Assembly: GCF_900129375.1 (NCBI RefSeq)
Contig: NZ_FQVN01000002.1
Location: 124,001 to 188,000 of the forward strand
DNA length: 64,000 nucleotides
Direction: 5' to 3'
From: Streptoalloteichus hindustanus
GTDB taxonomy: Bacteria > Actinomycetota > Actinomycetes > Mycobacteriales > Pseudonocardiaceae
Part shown: positions 27,019 through 40,821 of the stretch, piece after piece
How positions within the stretch are numbered: the stretch's first letter is position 1
How the letters are laid out: every line of letters starts with the position of its first letter
The notes under the pieces: generated by a model
The model's input: the letters and a program-made list of their open reading frames with translations, nothing else
Told to the model about the DNA's origin: nothing
Databases searched by the model: none
Made by a program: the position numbers and the translations under genes

Positions 27019-27507
27019 TCAGTCCTCCTTGGCCGGCCGCGCCTCCGGCGGCAGCACGCCCCAGTCGATGAGCTGCTCGGTGAGCTCGCCGGGGGTCATG
27101 TCGTAGATGATGGCCAGCGAGCGCAGGTCCTCGGTCCGGATGGACAGCACCTTGCCGTTGTAGTCGCCGCGCTGGCTCTGGATGGTGGCCGCGTAGCGGG
27201 CCAGCGGGCCCACCTTCTCCGCGGGAAGCTGCTGCAGTCGTTCCAGGTTGATGACGACCTTGGTGGCCGGCTCGGCCCCGGACGGCACCCGCCCCTCGGG
27301 CAGCAGCTCCGCCACCGGCACCCCGTAGAAATCGGCCAGCTCCGCCAGCTTCTGCACCGTGACGGCACGGTCGCCGCGCTCGTACGAGCCGACCACTACG
27401 GCCTTCCACCGGCCGCCGGACTTCTGCTCGACGCCGTGCAGCGAGAGGCCCTGCTGCTGCCGGATAGCGCGGAGCTTGGCGCCCAGCGCCTTGGCGTAGT
27501 CGCCCAT
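27019..27507 (-). CDS. bldD: Developmental regulator BldD (c-di-GMP-responsive)
   Basis: A protein of 162 residues. The N-terminal XRE-type helix-turn-helix (about 5-70) carries KLRAIRQQQGLSLHGVEQKS and SYERGDRAVTVQKLAELADFYG. The C-terminal domain (80-162) binds cyclic di-GMP in Streptomyces through RGD-X8-RQDD. Here the motif is RGD (113-115), eight residues, then RTED (124-127), so Arg and the last Asp are kept and QD is replaced by TE. In sporulating actinomycetes BldD with c-di-GMP represses developmental genes. It is monocistronic and reads away from the pyr operon. The start ATG at 27507 gives the family N-terminus MGDYAKALGAKLR. Confidence 0.95.
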   Translation of the reverse strand: MGDYAKALGAKLRAIRQQQGLSLHGVEQKSGGRWKAVVVGSYERGDRAVTVQKLAELADFYGVPVAELLPEGRVPSGAEPATKVVINLERLQQLPAEKVGPLARYAATIQSQRGDYNGKVLSIRTEDLRSLAIIYDMTPGELTEQLIDWGVLPPEARPAKED

Positions 27508-27694
27508 GTGGCGGTTCTCCGTTTCGTTCGCCCCGTCAGCCGGTATTCGAGTGCCGCGGGGAAGCCCAGATCAATACGCAGAGTAATGGTTGCTCGCTGT
27601 CGTCACCAGGTCAAGCTGATCACGCTGCGGCAGCCGGGCGAGTAGCGGTACACCACCCGGAAGGTTGACGGAGGGTGGCTGATACCGTGAGGTA

Positions 27695-27766
27695 GTCGAC
27701 CCGGCCGGGTCGACGTCCGACGTCCTTTAAGGACCCGTCCAGTGAGGCGGGGAAGGAGGTCCCTCC
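27695..27766 (+). promoter_or_regulatory. pyr operon leader with PyrR-binding site
   Basis: The leader contains a perfect 20 bp palindrome (27695-27714, GTCGACCCGG with its complement). This is followed by GTCCTTTAAGGAC and TCCAGTGAGGC just before the Shine-Dalgarno GAAGGAGGT. TCCAGTGAGGC matches the conserved PyrR-binding loop (consensus UCCAGAGAGGCU), and its closeness to the Shine-Dalgarno suggests that UMP-loaded PyrR represses translation of the first gene rather than acting through an attenuator, as proposed for mycobacteria. Confidence 0.75.
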
Positions 27767-28366
27767 GTGGCGCCACGCCCTCGCGGCGGCGCGACGGAAC
27801 CGGCCGCCGAGCACGAGCTGCTCTCGGCCGGTGACGTCGCACGCACCGTCGCCCGAATGGCCCACCAGGTCATCGAGAAGACCGCGCTCGACGCCGGGCG
27901 GCAGGAGCCCGCCGTCGTCCTGCTCGGCATCCCGACCCGCGGCACCCCGCTGGCCCGTCGCCTGGCCACGCGCATCGCCGAGTTCTCCGGCGTCCAGGTG
28001 CCCACCGGCGCGGTCGACATCACGCTCTACCGCGACGACCTCCGCCGTCGGCCGGCCCGCCCGCTGGAGTCCACCCGGCTCCCCGACGGCGGCATCGACG
28101 ACTGCCTGGTCGTCCTCGTCGACGACGTGCTGTTCTCCGGCCGCACGGTCCGCGCCGCCCTCGACGCCCTGCGCGACCTCGGCCGCCCGCGCGCGGTCCA
28201 GCTCGCGGTGCTGGTCGACCGCGGCCACCGGGAGCTGCCGATCCGCGCCGACTACGTCGGCAAGAACATCCCGACCGCCCGCACCGAGGAGGTGGCGGTG
28301 CTGCTGTCGGAGATCGACGGCGACGACCGCGTCGTCCTGCGCCGCCCCGCGAAGGAGGAGGCGTGA
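27767..28366 (+). CDS. pyrR: Bifunctional pyr operon regulator / uracil phosphoribosyltransferase
   Basis: A protein of 199 residues with the type I phosphoribosyltransferase PRPP motif [18 protein letters not shown] and the [13 protein letters not shown] loop. PyrR binds pyr mRNA when UMP is high and also has weak uracil phosphoribosyltransferase activity. It is the first gene of a tightly packed operon (pyrR-B-C-bPH-carA-carB-pyrF) with overlapping start and stop codons throughout. The GTG start has GAAGGAGG upstream. Confidence 0.95.
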   Translation: MAPRPRGGATEPAAEHELLSAGDVARTVARMAHQVIEKTALDAGRQEPAVVLLGIPTRGTPLARRLATRIAEFSGVQVPTGAVDITLYRDDLRRRPARPLESTRLPDGGIDDCLVVLVDDVLFSGRTVRAALDALRDLGRPRAVQLAVLVDRGHRELPIRADYVGKNIPTARTEEVAVLLSEIDGDDRVVLRRPAKEEA

Positions 28367-29313
28367 GGCACCTGCTGAGCACGCTCGACCTGGACGCGGA
28401 CGCGGCCACCGAGCTGCTGGACACCGCGGCCAAGCTCAAGGCCACCCTGCTCGGCCGCGAGGTGCGCAAGCTGCCGACCCTGCGCGGTCGCACCGTCGTC
28501 ACGATGTTCTACGAGAGCTCGACCCGCACCCGCGTCTCGTTCGAGGTCGCCGGCAAGTGGATGAGCGCCGACGTGATCAACGTCTCGGCGGGCGGCTCGT
28601 CGGTCGGCAAGGGCGAGTCGCTGCGGGACACCGCGCTCACCCTGGCCGCGGCCGGCGCGGACTGCGTCGTCGTGCGGCACCCGGCGTCCGGCGCGGCCCA
28701 GCGGTTGGCCCACTGGCTGTCCGACAACGGCACCGCCGTGGTCAACGCCGGCGACGGGATGCACGAGCACCCCACCCAGGCCCTGCTCGACGCCGCCACC
28801 CTGCGGGAGCGGCTCGGCGAGCTGGCCGGCCGCCGCGTCGGCATCGTCGGCGACGTGCTGCACAGCCGGGTGGCCCGCTCGAACGTGCACCTGCTGCGCA
28901 CCCTGGGCGCCGAGGTGGTGCTCGTCGCCCCGCCGACGCTGCTGCCGGCCGGGGTGGACGACTGGAACGTGCCGGTCAGCTACGAGCTGGACCCGGAGCT
29001 GCCCGCGCTGGACGCGGTGATGATGCTGCGCGTGCAGGCCGAGCGCATGCACGGCGGTTTCTTCCCGTCGGCCCGCGAGTACTCGATCGCCTACGGCCTG
29101 AACGAGGCCCGGCTGCGGATGCTGCCCGAGCACGCGGTCGTGCTGCACCCCGGGCCGATGCTGCGCGGCATGGAGATCGCCTCGGCGGTCGCCGACTCGC
29201 CGCGCGCCGCCATCACGCAGCAGGTGAGCAACGGCGTTCACGTGCGGATGGCGGTGCTGTACCACCTGCTCGCCGCAGGAGCCGAGGAGACCAGGACCAA
29301 GGAGACCGTGTGA
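28363..29313 (+). CDS. pyrB: Aspartate carbamoyltransferase catalytic subunit
   Basis: A protein of 316 residues. The carbamoyl-phosphate site is [12 protein letters not shown] and the aspartate domain has [11 protein letters not shown] and [12 protein letters not shown]. It makes carbamoyl aspartate, the committed step of pyrimidine synthesis. No regulatory subunit gene (pyrI) is present, as expected for actinobacteria. It overlaps pyrR by 4 nt. Confidence 0.97.
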   Translation: MRHLLSTLDLDADAATELLDTAAKLKATLLGREVRKLPTLRGRTVVTMFYESSTRTRVSFEVAGKWMSADVINVSAGGSSVGKGESLRDTALTLAAAGADCVVVRHPASGAAQRLAHWLSDNGTAVVNAGDGMHEHPTQALLDAATLRERLGELAGRRVGIVGDVLHSRVARSNVHLLRTLGAEVVLVAPPTLLPAGVDDWNVPVSYELDPELPALDAVMMLRVQAERMHGGFFPSAREYSIAYGLNEARLRMLPEHAVVLHPGPMLRGMEIASAVADSPRAAITQQVSNGVHVRMAVLYHLLAAGAEETRTKETV

Positions 29314-30641
29314 CGTCCCCACTGCTGATCAAGGGAGCGAGGCCGTACGGCGAGGGGGCGCCGATCGACCTGCTGGTGCGCGACGGCGTCGTCGCCGCGA
29401 TGGGGGCCGACGTGTCGGCCGCCGACGCGACCGGCGCCGAGGTGCTGGCCGCCGACGGGCTGGTCGCCCTGCCGGGCTTCGTGGACCTGCACACCCACCT
29501 GCGGGAGCCGGGTCGCGAGGACACCGAGACCATCGCCACCGGCTCCGCCGCCGCCGCGCTCGGCGGGTACACCGCCGTCTTCGCCATGGCCAACACTGAC
29601 CCGGTCGCCGACAACGCCGTGGTCGTGGAGCACGTGTGGCGCCGGGGCCGCGAGGTCGGCCTGGTCGACGTGCACCCGGTCGGCGCGGTCACCGTCGGGT
29701 TGCGGGGCGAGAAGCTCGCCGAGCTGGGCACCATGGCGCGCTCGGCCGCTGGCGTGCGGATGTTCAGCGACGACGGGCTGTGCGTGTTCGACCCGCTGAT
29801 CATGCGACGGGCCCTGGAGTACACCAGGGCGCTGGGCGGCGTGGTCGCCCAGCACGCCGAGGAGCCCCGGCTCACCGTCGGCGCCCAGGCGCACGAGGGC
29901 GAGGTCGCCGCGCGGCTCGGCCTCACCGGCTGGCCGGCCGTGGCCGAGGAGTCGATCGTGGCCCGCGACTGCCTGCTCGCCCAGCACGTGGGCGCGCGGC
30001 TGCACGTCTGCCACGTCTCCACCGCCGGCACCGCCGACGTGCTGCGCTGGGCGAGGAACCGGCCGGCCGGCGTCGCGGGGCGGATGGCGGAGGCGGTCGT
30101 CTCGGCCGAGGTCACCCCGCACCACCTGCTGCTCACCGACGAGCGGCTGACCGACTACGACCCGGTCAACAAGGTCAACCCGCCGCTGCGCACGGGCGGC
30201 GACGCGGAGGCCCTGCGCAGGGCGCTCGCCGAGGGCGTGATCGACTGCGTGGCCACCGACCACGCGCCGCACGCCGTGCAGGACAAGGACTGCGAGTGGG
30301 CGGCGGCCCGGCCGGGCATGCTCGGCCTGCAGACCGCGCTGTCCATCGTGGTCCGCACCATGGTGGAGACCGGGCTGCTGGACTGGCGCGGCGTCGCCCG
30401 CGTCATGAGCGAGCGGCCCGCCGAGATCGCCGGGCTGCCCGACCAGGGCCGGCCGATCGCCGTCGGCGAACCGGCCAACCTCGTGCTGGTCGACCCGGAC
30501 GCGCGCTGGACCGTGCGCGGCGCCGAGCTGGCCAGCATCGCCGCCAACACCCCGTACGAGGGCATGGAGCTGCCCGCACGGGTGGTGGGCACCGTGTTCC
30601 ACGGGCGGCCGACTTCGTGGGACGGGAAGGTGCGGCACTGA
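29310..30641 (+). CDS. pyrC: Dihydroorotase
   Basis: A protein of 443 residues of the class I dihydroorotases. Zinc ligands are in [11 protein letters not shown]; the central metal-bridging region, [19 protein letters not shown] and ATDHAPH follow in the usual order. It closes carbamoyl aspartate to dihydroorotate. GTG at 29310 overlaps the pyrB stop. The next gene starts inside the stop codon (TGATG). Confidence 0.96.
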   Translation: MTSPLLIKGARPYGEGAPIDLLVRDGVVAAMGADVSAADATGAEVLAADGLVALPGFVDLHTHLREPGREDTETIATGSAAAALGGYTAVFAMANTDPVADNAVVVEHVWRRGREVGLVDVHPVGAVTVGLRGEKLAELGTMARSAAGVRMFSDDGLCVFDPLIMRRALEYTRALGGVVAQHAEEPRLTVGAQAHEGEVAARLGLTGWPAVAEESIVARDCLLAQHVGARLHVCHVSTAGTADVLRWARNRPAGVAGRMAEAVVSAEVTPHHLLLTDERLTDYDPVNKVNPPLRTGGDAEALRRALAEGVIDCVATDHAPHAVQDKDCEWAAARPGMLGLQTALSIVVRTMVETGLLDWRGVARVMSERPAEIAGLPDQGRPIAVGEPANLVLVDPDARWTVRGAELASIAANTPYEGMELPARVVGTVFHGRPTSWDGKVRH

Positions 30642-31156
30642 TGGAACGCCTCCTGCTGAGCCTGCTGGTGCTCGCCTTCTTCGTGTTGTGCGCCGCCGGG
30701 ATGTGGTGGGGCTGGCGCAACCGCGCGCGACGACAGGCCGCGGTGCTGCCCGCCTTCCCCCCGGCGCCCGAGGCCCTGCCCGGCCCGGAGCTGCTCACCG
30801 CGGCGACCGGCGTCTACGTCGGCACGACGACCGCCGGTGACTGGCAGGACCGGGTCGCCGTGGGCGACGTCGGGCACCGCGCCGCGGCCTCCCTGCGCCT
30901 GACCGACGCCGGCCTGCTGGTCGAGCGGAACGGCGCTTCCCCCCTGTGGATCCCCGCCGAGTCGTTGCGCGAGGCGCGCACCGACCGCGCGCTGGCCGGA
31001 AAGGTGATGGGCCCCGACGGGCTGCTGGTCGTGACCTGGCAGCTCGGCGAGCACCTCCTGGACACCGGCTTCCGCGGCGACGACAAGGCTTCCTACTCCG
31101 AGTGGGTCAGCGCGCTGAACGCGCTGGCCCACCCCAACCGGGAGAACACCCGATGA
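30641..31156 (+). CDS. Membrane-anchored bPH-domain protein in the pyr operon
   Basis: A protein of 171 residues with one N-terminal membrane helix (about 3-22), a short basic segment and a soluble C-terminal domain of the bacterial PH-like type. It matches the small membrane protein found between pyrC and carA in mycobacteria (Rv1382). The function is unknown; the position inside an operon for UMP synthesis, with ATG overlapping the pyrC stop and its own stop overlapping carA, suggests co-expression but says little about activity. Confidence 0.82.
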   Translation: MERLLLSLLVLAFFVLCAAGMWWGWRNRARRQAAVLPAFPPAPEALPGPELLTAATGVYVGTTTAGDWQDRVAVGDVGHRAAASLRLTDAGLLVERNGASPLWIPAESLREARTDRALAGKVMGPDGLLVVTWQLGEHLLDTGFRGDDKASYSEWVSALNALAHPNRENTR

Positions 31157-32300
31157 TCGACAACACTCCCGCCGTTCTCGTTCTGGAGGACGGGCGGGTC
31201 TTTCGTGGCCACGCTTATGGCGCGCGTGGTTGTTCGCTGGGCGAGGTGGTTTTCTCCACCGGGATGACCGGCTACCAGGAGACGTTGACCGACCCGTCGT
31301 ACCACCGGCAGATCGTGGTGCAGACCGCGCCGCAGATCGGGAACACCGGCTGGAACGACGAGGACGACGAGTCCGGGCGGATCTGGGTCGCCGGCTATGT
31401 GGTGCGTGACCCCGCGCGAGTGCCGTCGAACTGGCGGTCGCGCCGCTCCCTGGACGCGGAGCTGGCGGCGCAGGGCGTGGTGGGTATCGCCGGGGTGGAC
31501 ACCCGCACCCTGACGCGGCACATCCGGGAGCGGGGCGCGATGCGCGCCGGGGTCTTCTCCGGCGACGCGGTCTCCGACGTGGCGGCGATGCGGGCGCAGG
31601 TGCTCGCGGCGCCGGAGATGGCCGGTGCTGACCTGGCCGGCGACGTCACCACCGCGCAGCCCTACGTGGTGCCCGCTCAGGGTGAGCGTCGGTTCCGGGT
31701 GGCCGCCCTCGACCTGGGCATCAAGGCCAACACCCCGCGGATGATGGCCGCCCGGGGTATCGAGGTGCACGTCCTGCCTCTGACCTCCACCCTCGACGAC
31801 CTGCTCGCGGTCGAGCCGGACGGGGTGTTCCTGTCCAACGGCCCCGGTGACCCCGCGACCGCTGACCACGCGGTCGCGCTGACCAGGCAGGTTCTGGAGC
31901 GGCGGGTTCCGTTGTTCGGGATCTGTTTCGGCAACCAGATCCTCGGGCGTGCCCTGGGGCGCGGCACCTACAAGATGCGCTACGGGCACCGGGGCATCAA
32001 CATCCCCGTGATCGACGTGGAGACCGGTCGGGTGGCGATCACCGCGCAGAACCACGGCTTCGCGATCGAGGGCGAGCCGGGTGAGCGGTTCGACACCCCG
32101 TTCGGCGCGGCGATGGTGAGCCACTACTGCCCGAACGACGGGACGGTGGAGGGCCTGCGCGCCCTCGACGTGCCCGCGTTCAGCGTGCAGTACCACCCGG
32201 AGGCGGCCGCGGGCCCGCACGACGCCGCCCCGTTGTTCGACGACTTCTGCAACCTCATGGCCGCCACGTCGGCCCACGCCTCGAAGGGGGCTGGTCTCTG

Positions 32301-32301
<1 letters not shown>
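31153..32301 (+). CDS. carA: Carbamoyl-phosphate synthase small subunit
   Basis: A protein of 382 residues. The N-terminal half is the CarA domain, and the C-terminal class I glutamine amidotransferase has nucleophile Cys in [11 protein letters not shown] and the His/Glu pair in [13 protein letters not shown]. It releases ammonia from glutamine and channels it to CarB. It overlaps both neighbours by 1-4 nt. Confidence 0.97.
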
Positions 32302-35599
<3,298 letters not shown>

Positions 35600-35606
<7 letters not shown>

Positions 35607-36451
35607 CCCCGTTCGGCGCGCGGCTGGCCGCGGCCGTCGCCGAGCGCGGTCCGCTGTGCGCGGGGATCGACCCGCACCCCGGCCTGTTGCGGGCGTGGGG
35701 GTTGACCGAGGACGTCGCCGGCCTGACGCGCTTCGCCATGACCGCGGTCGAGGCGCTGGCCGGGGACGTGGCGGTGCTCAAGCCGCAGTCGGCGTTCTTC
35801 GAGGCGCACGGCTCGGCCGGGGTCGCGGTGCTGGAGCGGGTCGTGGCGGAGTCCCGCGAGGCGGGAGCGCTGGTGCTGCTCGACGCCAAGCGCGGCGACA
35901 TCGGCTCGACCATGGACGCCTACGCGGCGGCCTACCTCACCGAGGGTTCGCCGCTGGCCGCCGACGCGGTCACCGTCTCGCCCTACCTCGGCTTCGGGGC
36001 GCTCGACCCCGCTCTGTCCGCGGCAGCGGCCAACGGGCGCGGGGTGTTCGTGCTGGCGATGACCTCCAACCCGGAGGGCGGCTCGGTGCAGCGGGCGGTG
36101 GGCGCGGACGGGCGCACCGTGGCGCAGGCCGTGGTCGACGCGGCCGGTGAGCGCAACGCGGCCGAGCTGGCGGAGGTCGGCGGGGAGCTGGGCTCGGTGG
36201 GGGTGGTGGTCGGCGCGACCGTCGACCCCGCCGCCGGGCTGGACCTGTCGCGGCTGCGGGGGCCGGTCCTGGCGCCCGGGCTGGGCGCGCAGGGCGGCAC
36301 GGCCGAGGACCTGCGCCGGGTGTTCGGCCCGGTGTTGTCGCAGGTCCTGCCCACGACGTCGCGGGACGTGCTGCGGCACGGGCCGGAGGTGGGCCAGCTG
36401 CGGGATCAGGCGCGACGCCTGGCCGAGGAGTTGGCCGCCGCGCTGTCCTGA
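35600..36451 (+). CDS. pyrF: Orotidine-5'-phosphate decarboxylase (type 2)
   Basis: A protein of 283 residues. The catalytic motif [13 protein letters not shown] carries the Lys-Asp network, and [10 protein letters not shown] is the phosphate-binding end. The long form matches the mycobacterial type. It makes UMP and ends the operon. It overlaps carB (GTGGTGA), with GTG at 35600 or 35603 as start. pyrE (orotate phosphoribosyltransferase) is not in the window, and no pyrD lies in the operon. Confidence 0.96.
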
Positions 36452-37014
36452 GCGCGGAGCCCGCGGATTTCGCGTCCTTGTCCACTCACGATCAACCGCC
36501 CTGGCGGCGCTTTACCCGCTCGTGATTGCCCGTGAGTGCTCGGAGTTGCTTGTTCGGAGCGGAACAAAGGTCACATTCGCGGTTCCCGGGGCCGCCCCGC
36601 TGGTGCGGGGCGGCCCCTCGCCGTCGGCGGCGGTGAGGGCGGCAAAACGTGTTGTTGATCATGTTTCGGCACCCCTCCGACCCTGGGCTTAATCGATTCA
36701 CAAACCGTTCACCAACCCGCGCGGGTCGCCCTCGGCTCGCGCGAAAACCCTTGTGTGGCGCGGCTTTTAGCACATCGCCGCTGGTGACGACACTGGCCCT
36801 CGTGTGTGCGGCCGTCGGTCGGAGTTGGTAGTAATTGCGGTCGGCCCACCGAGGGCCGAGCGCCGTCCACCGCCGAGACCACGCGGTCGGCGTGGGTGCG
36901 GCAAAGGTCACCGCAAGCGTCGCGTTGACACACCCGCCCCACGTTGTGCCCGGTCAGAAGCGGTCGGTACGGTCGCGGCACCGATCTAGAAGAACCCACA
37001 CCACGGAGGAGATC
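36452..37014. other. 563 bp gene-free region before mihF
   Basis: It holds the pyr operon terminator (36588-36617) and an AT-richer stretch (about 36650-36840) with the likely mihF promoter. A TACGGT box near 36967 lies about 18 bp after TTGTGC. Short frames here have no ribosome site or codon bias, so I call no gene. An inverted pair CACTCACG/CGTGAGTG occurs near 36483-36538. Confidence 0.4.
36588..36617 (+). terminator. Terminator after pyrF
   Basis: A perfect 13 bp GC stem (36588-36600 and 36605-36617, 4 nt loop TGGT) lies about 140 bp downstream of pyrF. Confidence 0.7.
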
Positions 37015-37332
37015 GTGGCCCTTCCCCAGCTGACCGAGGAGCAGCGGGCCGCAGCGTTGGAGAAGGCGGCTGCAGCCCGTCGCGCCCGCGCCGAGCTCAA
37101 GGAGCGCCTCAAGCGCGGCGGCACCAACCTGAAGGAGGTGCTGGCTGCCGCGGACAGCGACGAGGTTCTGGGCAAGATGAAGGTCTCCGCGCTGCTGGAG
37201 GCTCTGCCCGGCGTCGGCAAGGTCCGCGCCGCGCAGATCATGGAGCGTCTGGAGATCGCCCCGAGCCGCCGCCTGCGCGGTCTGGGCGACCGCCAGCGCA
37301 AGGCCCTGCTCGCCGAGTTCGGCGGCGAGTGA
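37015..37332 (+). CDS. mihF: Actinobacterial integration host factor (mIHF)
   Basis: A basic, helical protein of 105 residues with the actinobacterial IHF core [34 protein letters not shown] split over two helices and a helix-hairpin-helix. It bends and compacts DNA, supports integrase reactions and is a global nucleoid protein. It starts at GTG with GGAGGA 5 nt upstream. gmk overlaps its stop, as in most actinobacteria. Confidence 0.95.
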   Translation: MALPQLTEEQRAAALEKAAAARRARAELKERLKRGGTNLKEVLAAADSDEVLGKMKVSALLEALPGVGKVRAAQIMERLEIAPSRRLRGLGDRQRKALLAEFGGE

Positions 37333-37943
37333 GCACCACGCCCAGCGGTGAGCCGGGGTCGACCGTCGGTCGACCTCGGCTCACCGTGGTTTCCGGACCC
37401 TCCGGCGTCGGCAAGTCGAGCGTGCTCGCCGAGCTGCGCCGGCTGCGCCCCGAGATCTTCTTCAGCGTCTCGGTGACCACGCGGACGCCCCGACCCGGCG
37501 AGGTCGACGGCGTGCACTACCACTTCACCGACCACGCGGAGTTCCACCGCATGGCCGGCGCCGGCGAGCTGCTGGAGCACGCGGAGTACGCGGGCAACCG
37601 CTACGGCACCCCGCGCGGTCCGGTGGAGCGCGCGCTGGCCGAGGGCCGCCCGGCCCTGTTGGAGATCGAGGTGCAGGGCGCCCGCCAGGTGCGCGCGACC
37701 ATGCCCGACGCCCAGCTCGTGATGCTGCTGCCGCCGTCGTGGGACGTGCTGGTGGACCGGCTGACCGGCCGGGGCACCGAGGACCCCGAGGTGGTGCGCC
37801 GCCGACTGGCCGCGGCCAGGGAGGAGTTGGACGCCGTCGGGGAGTTCGACGCCACCGTGGTCAACACCGACGTGCGGAACGCCGCCGCCGAGTTGCTAAC
37901 CTTGGTAGTTGGCCCGGGGCTCAGTCCCCACTCGCGTTCGTGA
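37329..37943 (+). CDS. gmk: Guanylate kinase
   Basis: A protein of 204 residues. P-loop [16 protein letters not shown]-binding region [18 protein letters not shown] and [13 protein letters not shown], and the lid [17 protein letters not shown] are all present. It phosphorylates GMP to GDP. The GTG start overlaps mihF by 4 nt. Confidence 0.97.
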   Translation: MSTTPSGEPGSTVGRPRLTVVSGPSGVGKSSVLAELRRLRPEIFFSVSVTTRTPRPGEVDGVHYHFTDHAEFHRMAGAGELLEHAEYAGNRYGTPRGPVERALAEGRPALLEIEVQGARQVRATMPDAQLVMLLPPSWDVLVDRLTGRGTEDPEVVRRRLAAAREELDAVGEFDATVVNTDVRNAAAELLTLVVGPGLSPHSRS

Positions 37944-38026
37944 CGCCGACAGCCGGGTAGCCTCGGCGGCACGCTGCTGGTGAGCCCGGCCGCACCAACC
38001 CAACCCCTGACCGCAGGAGCATGCGA

Positions 38027-38317
38027 GTGACCACCCCCACCGAGCTGAGCGCCCTGGCCGCGCCGGCGCTGACCGCGCCGGAGGGCATCACCAACCCGCC
38101 GATCGACGACCTTCTGGAGAAGGTCAGCTCGAAGTACGCGCTGGTCATCTACGCCGCCAAGCGGGCACGCCAGATCAACGACTACTACGCGCAGCTCGGT
38201 GAGGGCCTGCTGGAGTACGTCGGCCCGCTGGTGGAGCCGGGGCCGAGGGAGAAGCCGCTGTCGATCGCGCTGCGCGAGATCCACACCGGCCTGCTCGAGC
38301 ACACCGAGGGCGAGTGA
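38027..38317 (+). CDS. rpoZ: RNA polymerase omega subunit
   Basis: A protein of 96 residues. The omega core [20 protein letters not shown] and [12 protein letters not shown] is complete, with the C-terminal [11 protein letters not shown]. It stabilises beta' and contributes to the ppGpp site in other bacteria. GTG at 38027 is preferred to ATG at 38021 because AGGAG is 7 nt from GTG but only one base from ATG. It overlaps coaBC. Confidence 0.95.
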   Translation: MTTPTELSALAAPALTAPEGITNPPIDDLLEKVSSKYALVIYAAKRARQINDYYAQLGEGLLEYVGPLVEPGPREKPLSIALREIHTGLLEHTEGE

Positions 38318-39549
38318 CACACCAGGTCGACGGCCGCCGTCCACGCGTCGTACTGGGCGTGGGCGGCGGCATCGCCGCGTACAAGGCGTGCGAGGTGCTC
38401 CGCCGGCTCACCGAGTCCGGCCACGAGGTGCGTGTCGCGCCCACCGAGGCCGCCCTGCGGTTCGTCGGCGCCGCCACCTTCGAGGCGCTGTCCGGTCAGC
38501 CGGTGCGCACCGGCGTGTTCGCGGACGTTCCCGAGGTGCCGCACGTGCGCCTGGGCCAGACCGCCGACCTCGTGCTCGTCGTGCCCACCACCGCGGACCT
38601 GCTCGCGAAGGCCGCGCACGGCCTCGCCGACGACCTGCTGACGAACACCCTGCTCACCGCCCGGTGCCCGGTGCTGCTCGTGCCGGCCATGCACACCGAG
38701 ATGTGGGAGCACCCGGCCACGAGGGACAACGTGGCGCTGCTGCGGAGCCGGGGTGTCGTGGTGGCCGAGCCGGCCAGCGGCCGGCTGACCGGCGCCGACA
38801 CCGGCAGGGGCCGGCTGCCGGAGCCCGCCGAGATCGTCGAGCTCGCCCGGCTGCTGCTGGCCCGGCCCGACGCGCTGCCGCGCGACCTCGCCGGCCGCCG
38901 GGTCGTGGTGTCCGCGGGCGGGACCAGGGAGCCGCTGGACCCGGTCCGCTTCCTGGGCAACCGCTCCTCCGGCCGGCAGGGCTACGCCCTGGCCAGCGTC
39001 GCCGCCCAGCGGGGCGCCGAGGTGACGCTGGTCGGCGCGAACACGACCGGCCTGGCCGAGCCCGCCGGCGTGGAGGTCGTGCGCGTGGGCACGGCGCTGG
39101 AGCTGCGGGACGCCGTGCACGCCGCGGCCAAGGACGCCGACATCGTGGTGATGGCCGCCGCGGTGGCCGACTTCCGGCCGCGCGAGACGGTCGAACACAA
39201 GATCAAGAAAACGGACGGCGACCCGGAGCCGGTCGCGCTGACCCGCAACCCCGACGTGCTCGTCGAACTGGTGCGGGACCGGCGGCCGGGCCAGCTCGTC
39301 GTCGGCTTCGCCGCCGAGACCGGCGACGCGGGTGGCGACGTGCTCGCCCACGGCAGGGCCAAACTCGCCCGCAAGGGGTGTGACCTGCTGGTTCTCAACG
39401 CCGTGGGGGACGGCCGGGCCTTCGAGGTCGAGGACAACGCCGGATGGCTGCTCGCCGCGGGTGGATCCGAGCGGACGATCCCGCACGGCTCCAAGGCGCA
39501 CTTCGCTTCGCACGTCTGGGACGAAATCGTCCACATACTGTCCGAATGA
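38314..39549 (+). CDS. coaBC: Bifunctional phosphopantothenoylcysteine decarboxylase / phosphopantothenate-cysteine ligase
   Basis: A protein of 411 residues. The N-terminal CoaC flavoprotein (1-185) has [20 protein letters not shown] and [13 protein letters not shown]. The C-terminal CoaB (about 190-411) has [43 protein letters not shown] and the final [10 protein letters not shown]. It carries out two steps of CoA synthesis, which coaE in this window completes. It overlaps rpoZ by 4 nt, so the gmk-rpoZ-coaBC-metK order is one block. Confidence 0.96.
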   Translation: MTHQVDGRRPRVVLGVGGGIAAYKACEVLRRLTESGHEVRVAPTEAALRFVGAATFEALSGQPVRTGVFADVPEVPHVRLGQTADLVLVVPTTADLLAKAAHGLADDLLTNTLLTARCPVLLVPAMHTEMWEHPATRDNVALLRSRGVVVAEPASGRLTGADTGRGRLPEPAEIVELARLLLARPDALPRDLAGRRVVVSAGGTREPLDPVRFLGNRSSGRQGYALASVAAQRGAEVTLVGANTTGLAEPAGVEVVRVGTALELRDAVHAAAKDADIVVMAAAVADFRPRETVEHKIKKTDGDPEPVALTRNPDVLVELVRDRRPGQLVVGFAAETGDAGGDVLAHGRAKLARKGCDLLVLNAVGDGRAFEVEDNAGWLLAAGGSERTIPHGSKAHFASHVWDEIVHILSE

Positions 39550-39615
39550 GCCAGTGGTGGTATCCCACCAGTAGTCTGGCCGTAGTTTCCGAAGCCCGCA
39601 GGTGTGGGGAGAACC

Positions 39616-40818
39616 GTGACCAAGCAGAGCCGTAGGCTGTTCACCAGTGAGTCCGTGACCGAGGGTCACCCGGACAAGATCTGTGACGCGATCAGTGACT
39701 CGGTGCTGGACGAGCTCCTGCGCAAGGACCCCCGCTCGCGGGTGGCGGTGGAGACGCTGGTGACCACGGGCCAGGTGCACGTGGTCGGCGAGGTGACCAC
39801 TGAGGCGTACGCCGACATTCCCTCGATCGTGCGTGAAGTCATCCTCGGTATTGGTTACGACTCCTCGGCCAAGGGTTTCGACGGGAACTCCTGTGGTGTG
39901 AATGTGGCGATCGGCGCGCAGTCGCCGGACATCGCCCAGGGCGTGGACACCGCCTACGAGAGCCGGGTGGGCGAGTCCGAGGACGAGATCGCCAAGCAGG
40001 GTGCCGGCGACCAGGGCCTGATGTTCGGCTACGCGTGCACCGACACCCCCGAGCTGATGCCGTTGCCGATCGCGTTGTCGCACCGGTTGTCGCGTCGGTT
40101 GACCCGGGTGCGGAAGGACGGCGTGCTGCCGTACCTGCGCCCGGACGGCAAGACGCAGGTGACGATCGAGTACGCCGGGGACCAGCCGGTGCGGCTGGAC
40201 ACGGTGGTGGTGTCGACGCAGCACGCGGCGGACATCGACCTGGAGAAGATGCTCGGGGTGGACATCCGGGAGCACGTGGTGGCCCCGGAGGTCGCCGAGC
40301 TGGGGTTGGACACCGAGGACGTGCGCCTGCTGGTGAACCCGACGGGCCGGTTCGTGATCGGTGGTCCGATGGGTGACGCCGGCCTGACCGGCCGCAAGAT
40401 CATTGTGGACACCTACGGCGGCATGGCCCGGCACGGCGGTGGCGCGTTCTCCGGCAAGGACCCGTCGAAGGTGGACCGCTCGGCCGCCTACGCCATGCGG
40501 TGGGTGGCGAAGAACGCCGTGGCCGCCGGCCTGGCGTCGCGGCTGGAGGTGCAGGTCGCGTACGCGATCGGCAAGGCCGCGCCGGTGGGGTTGTTCGTGG
40601 AGACGTTCGGGACCGAGACCGTGGACCCGGCGAAGATCCAGGCGGCCGTCTCGGAGGTGTTCGACCTGCGTCCGGCGGCGATCATCCGGGACCTGGACCT
40701 GCTCCGGCCGATCTACGCGCAGACGGCCGCGTACGGCCACTTCGGCCGGCCGGACCTGGACCTGCCGTGGGAGCGGACCGACCGCGTCGACGCCCTCAAG
40801 GCCGCCGCCGGGCTCTGA
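39616..40818 (+). CDS. metK: S-adenosylmethionine synthase
   Basis: A protein of 400 residues. Signatures [31 protein letters not shown] and [15 protein letters not shown] are complete. It makes SAM from methionine and ATP. GTG at 39616 has GGGGAGA upstream. The leader is short and shows no SAM riboswitch. A TAGTCT box lies near 39572. Confidence 0.97.
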   Translation: MTKQSRRLFTSESVTEGHPDKICDAISDSVLDELLRKDPRSRVAVETLVTTGQVHVVGEVTTEAYADIPSIVREVILGIGYDSSAKGFDGNSCGVNVAIGAQSPDIAQGVDTAYESRVGESEDEIAKQGAGDQGLMFGYACTDTPELMPLPIALSHRLSRRLTRVRKDGVLPYLRPDGKTQVTIEYAGDQPVRLDTVVVSTQHAADIDLEKMLGVDIREHVVAPEVAELGLDTEDVRLLVNPTGRFVIGGPMGDAGLTGRKIIVDTYGGMARHGGGAFSGKDPSKVDRSAAYAMRWVAKNAVAAGLASRLEVQVAYAIGKAAPVGLFVETFGTETVDPAKIQAAVSEVFDLRPAAIIRDLDLLRPIYAQTAAYGHFGRPDLDLPWERTDRVDALKAAAGL

Positions 40819-40821
40819 CCG

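Noticed and set aside
36649-36831. 60-codon frame upstream of mihF
   Set aside because: No ribosome site, codon bias unlike its neighbours, and it lies in the AT-richer promoter region.
39550-39615. SAM riboswitch before metK
   Set aside because: The spacer is only 66 nt and shows no SAM aptamer.
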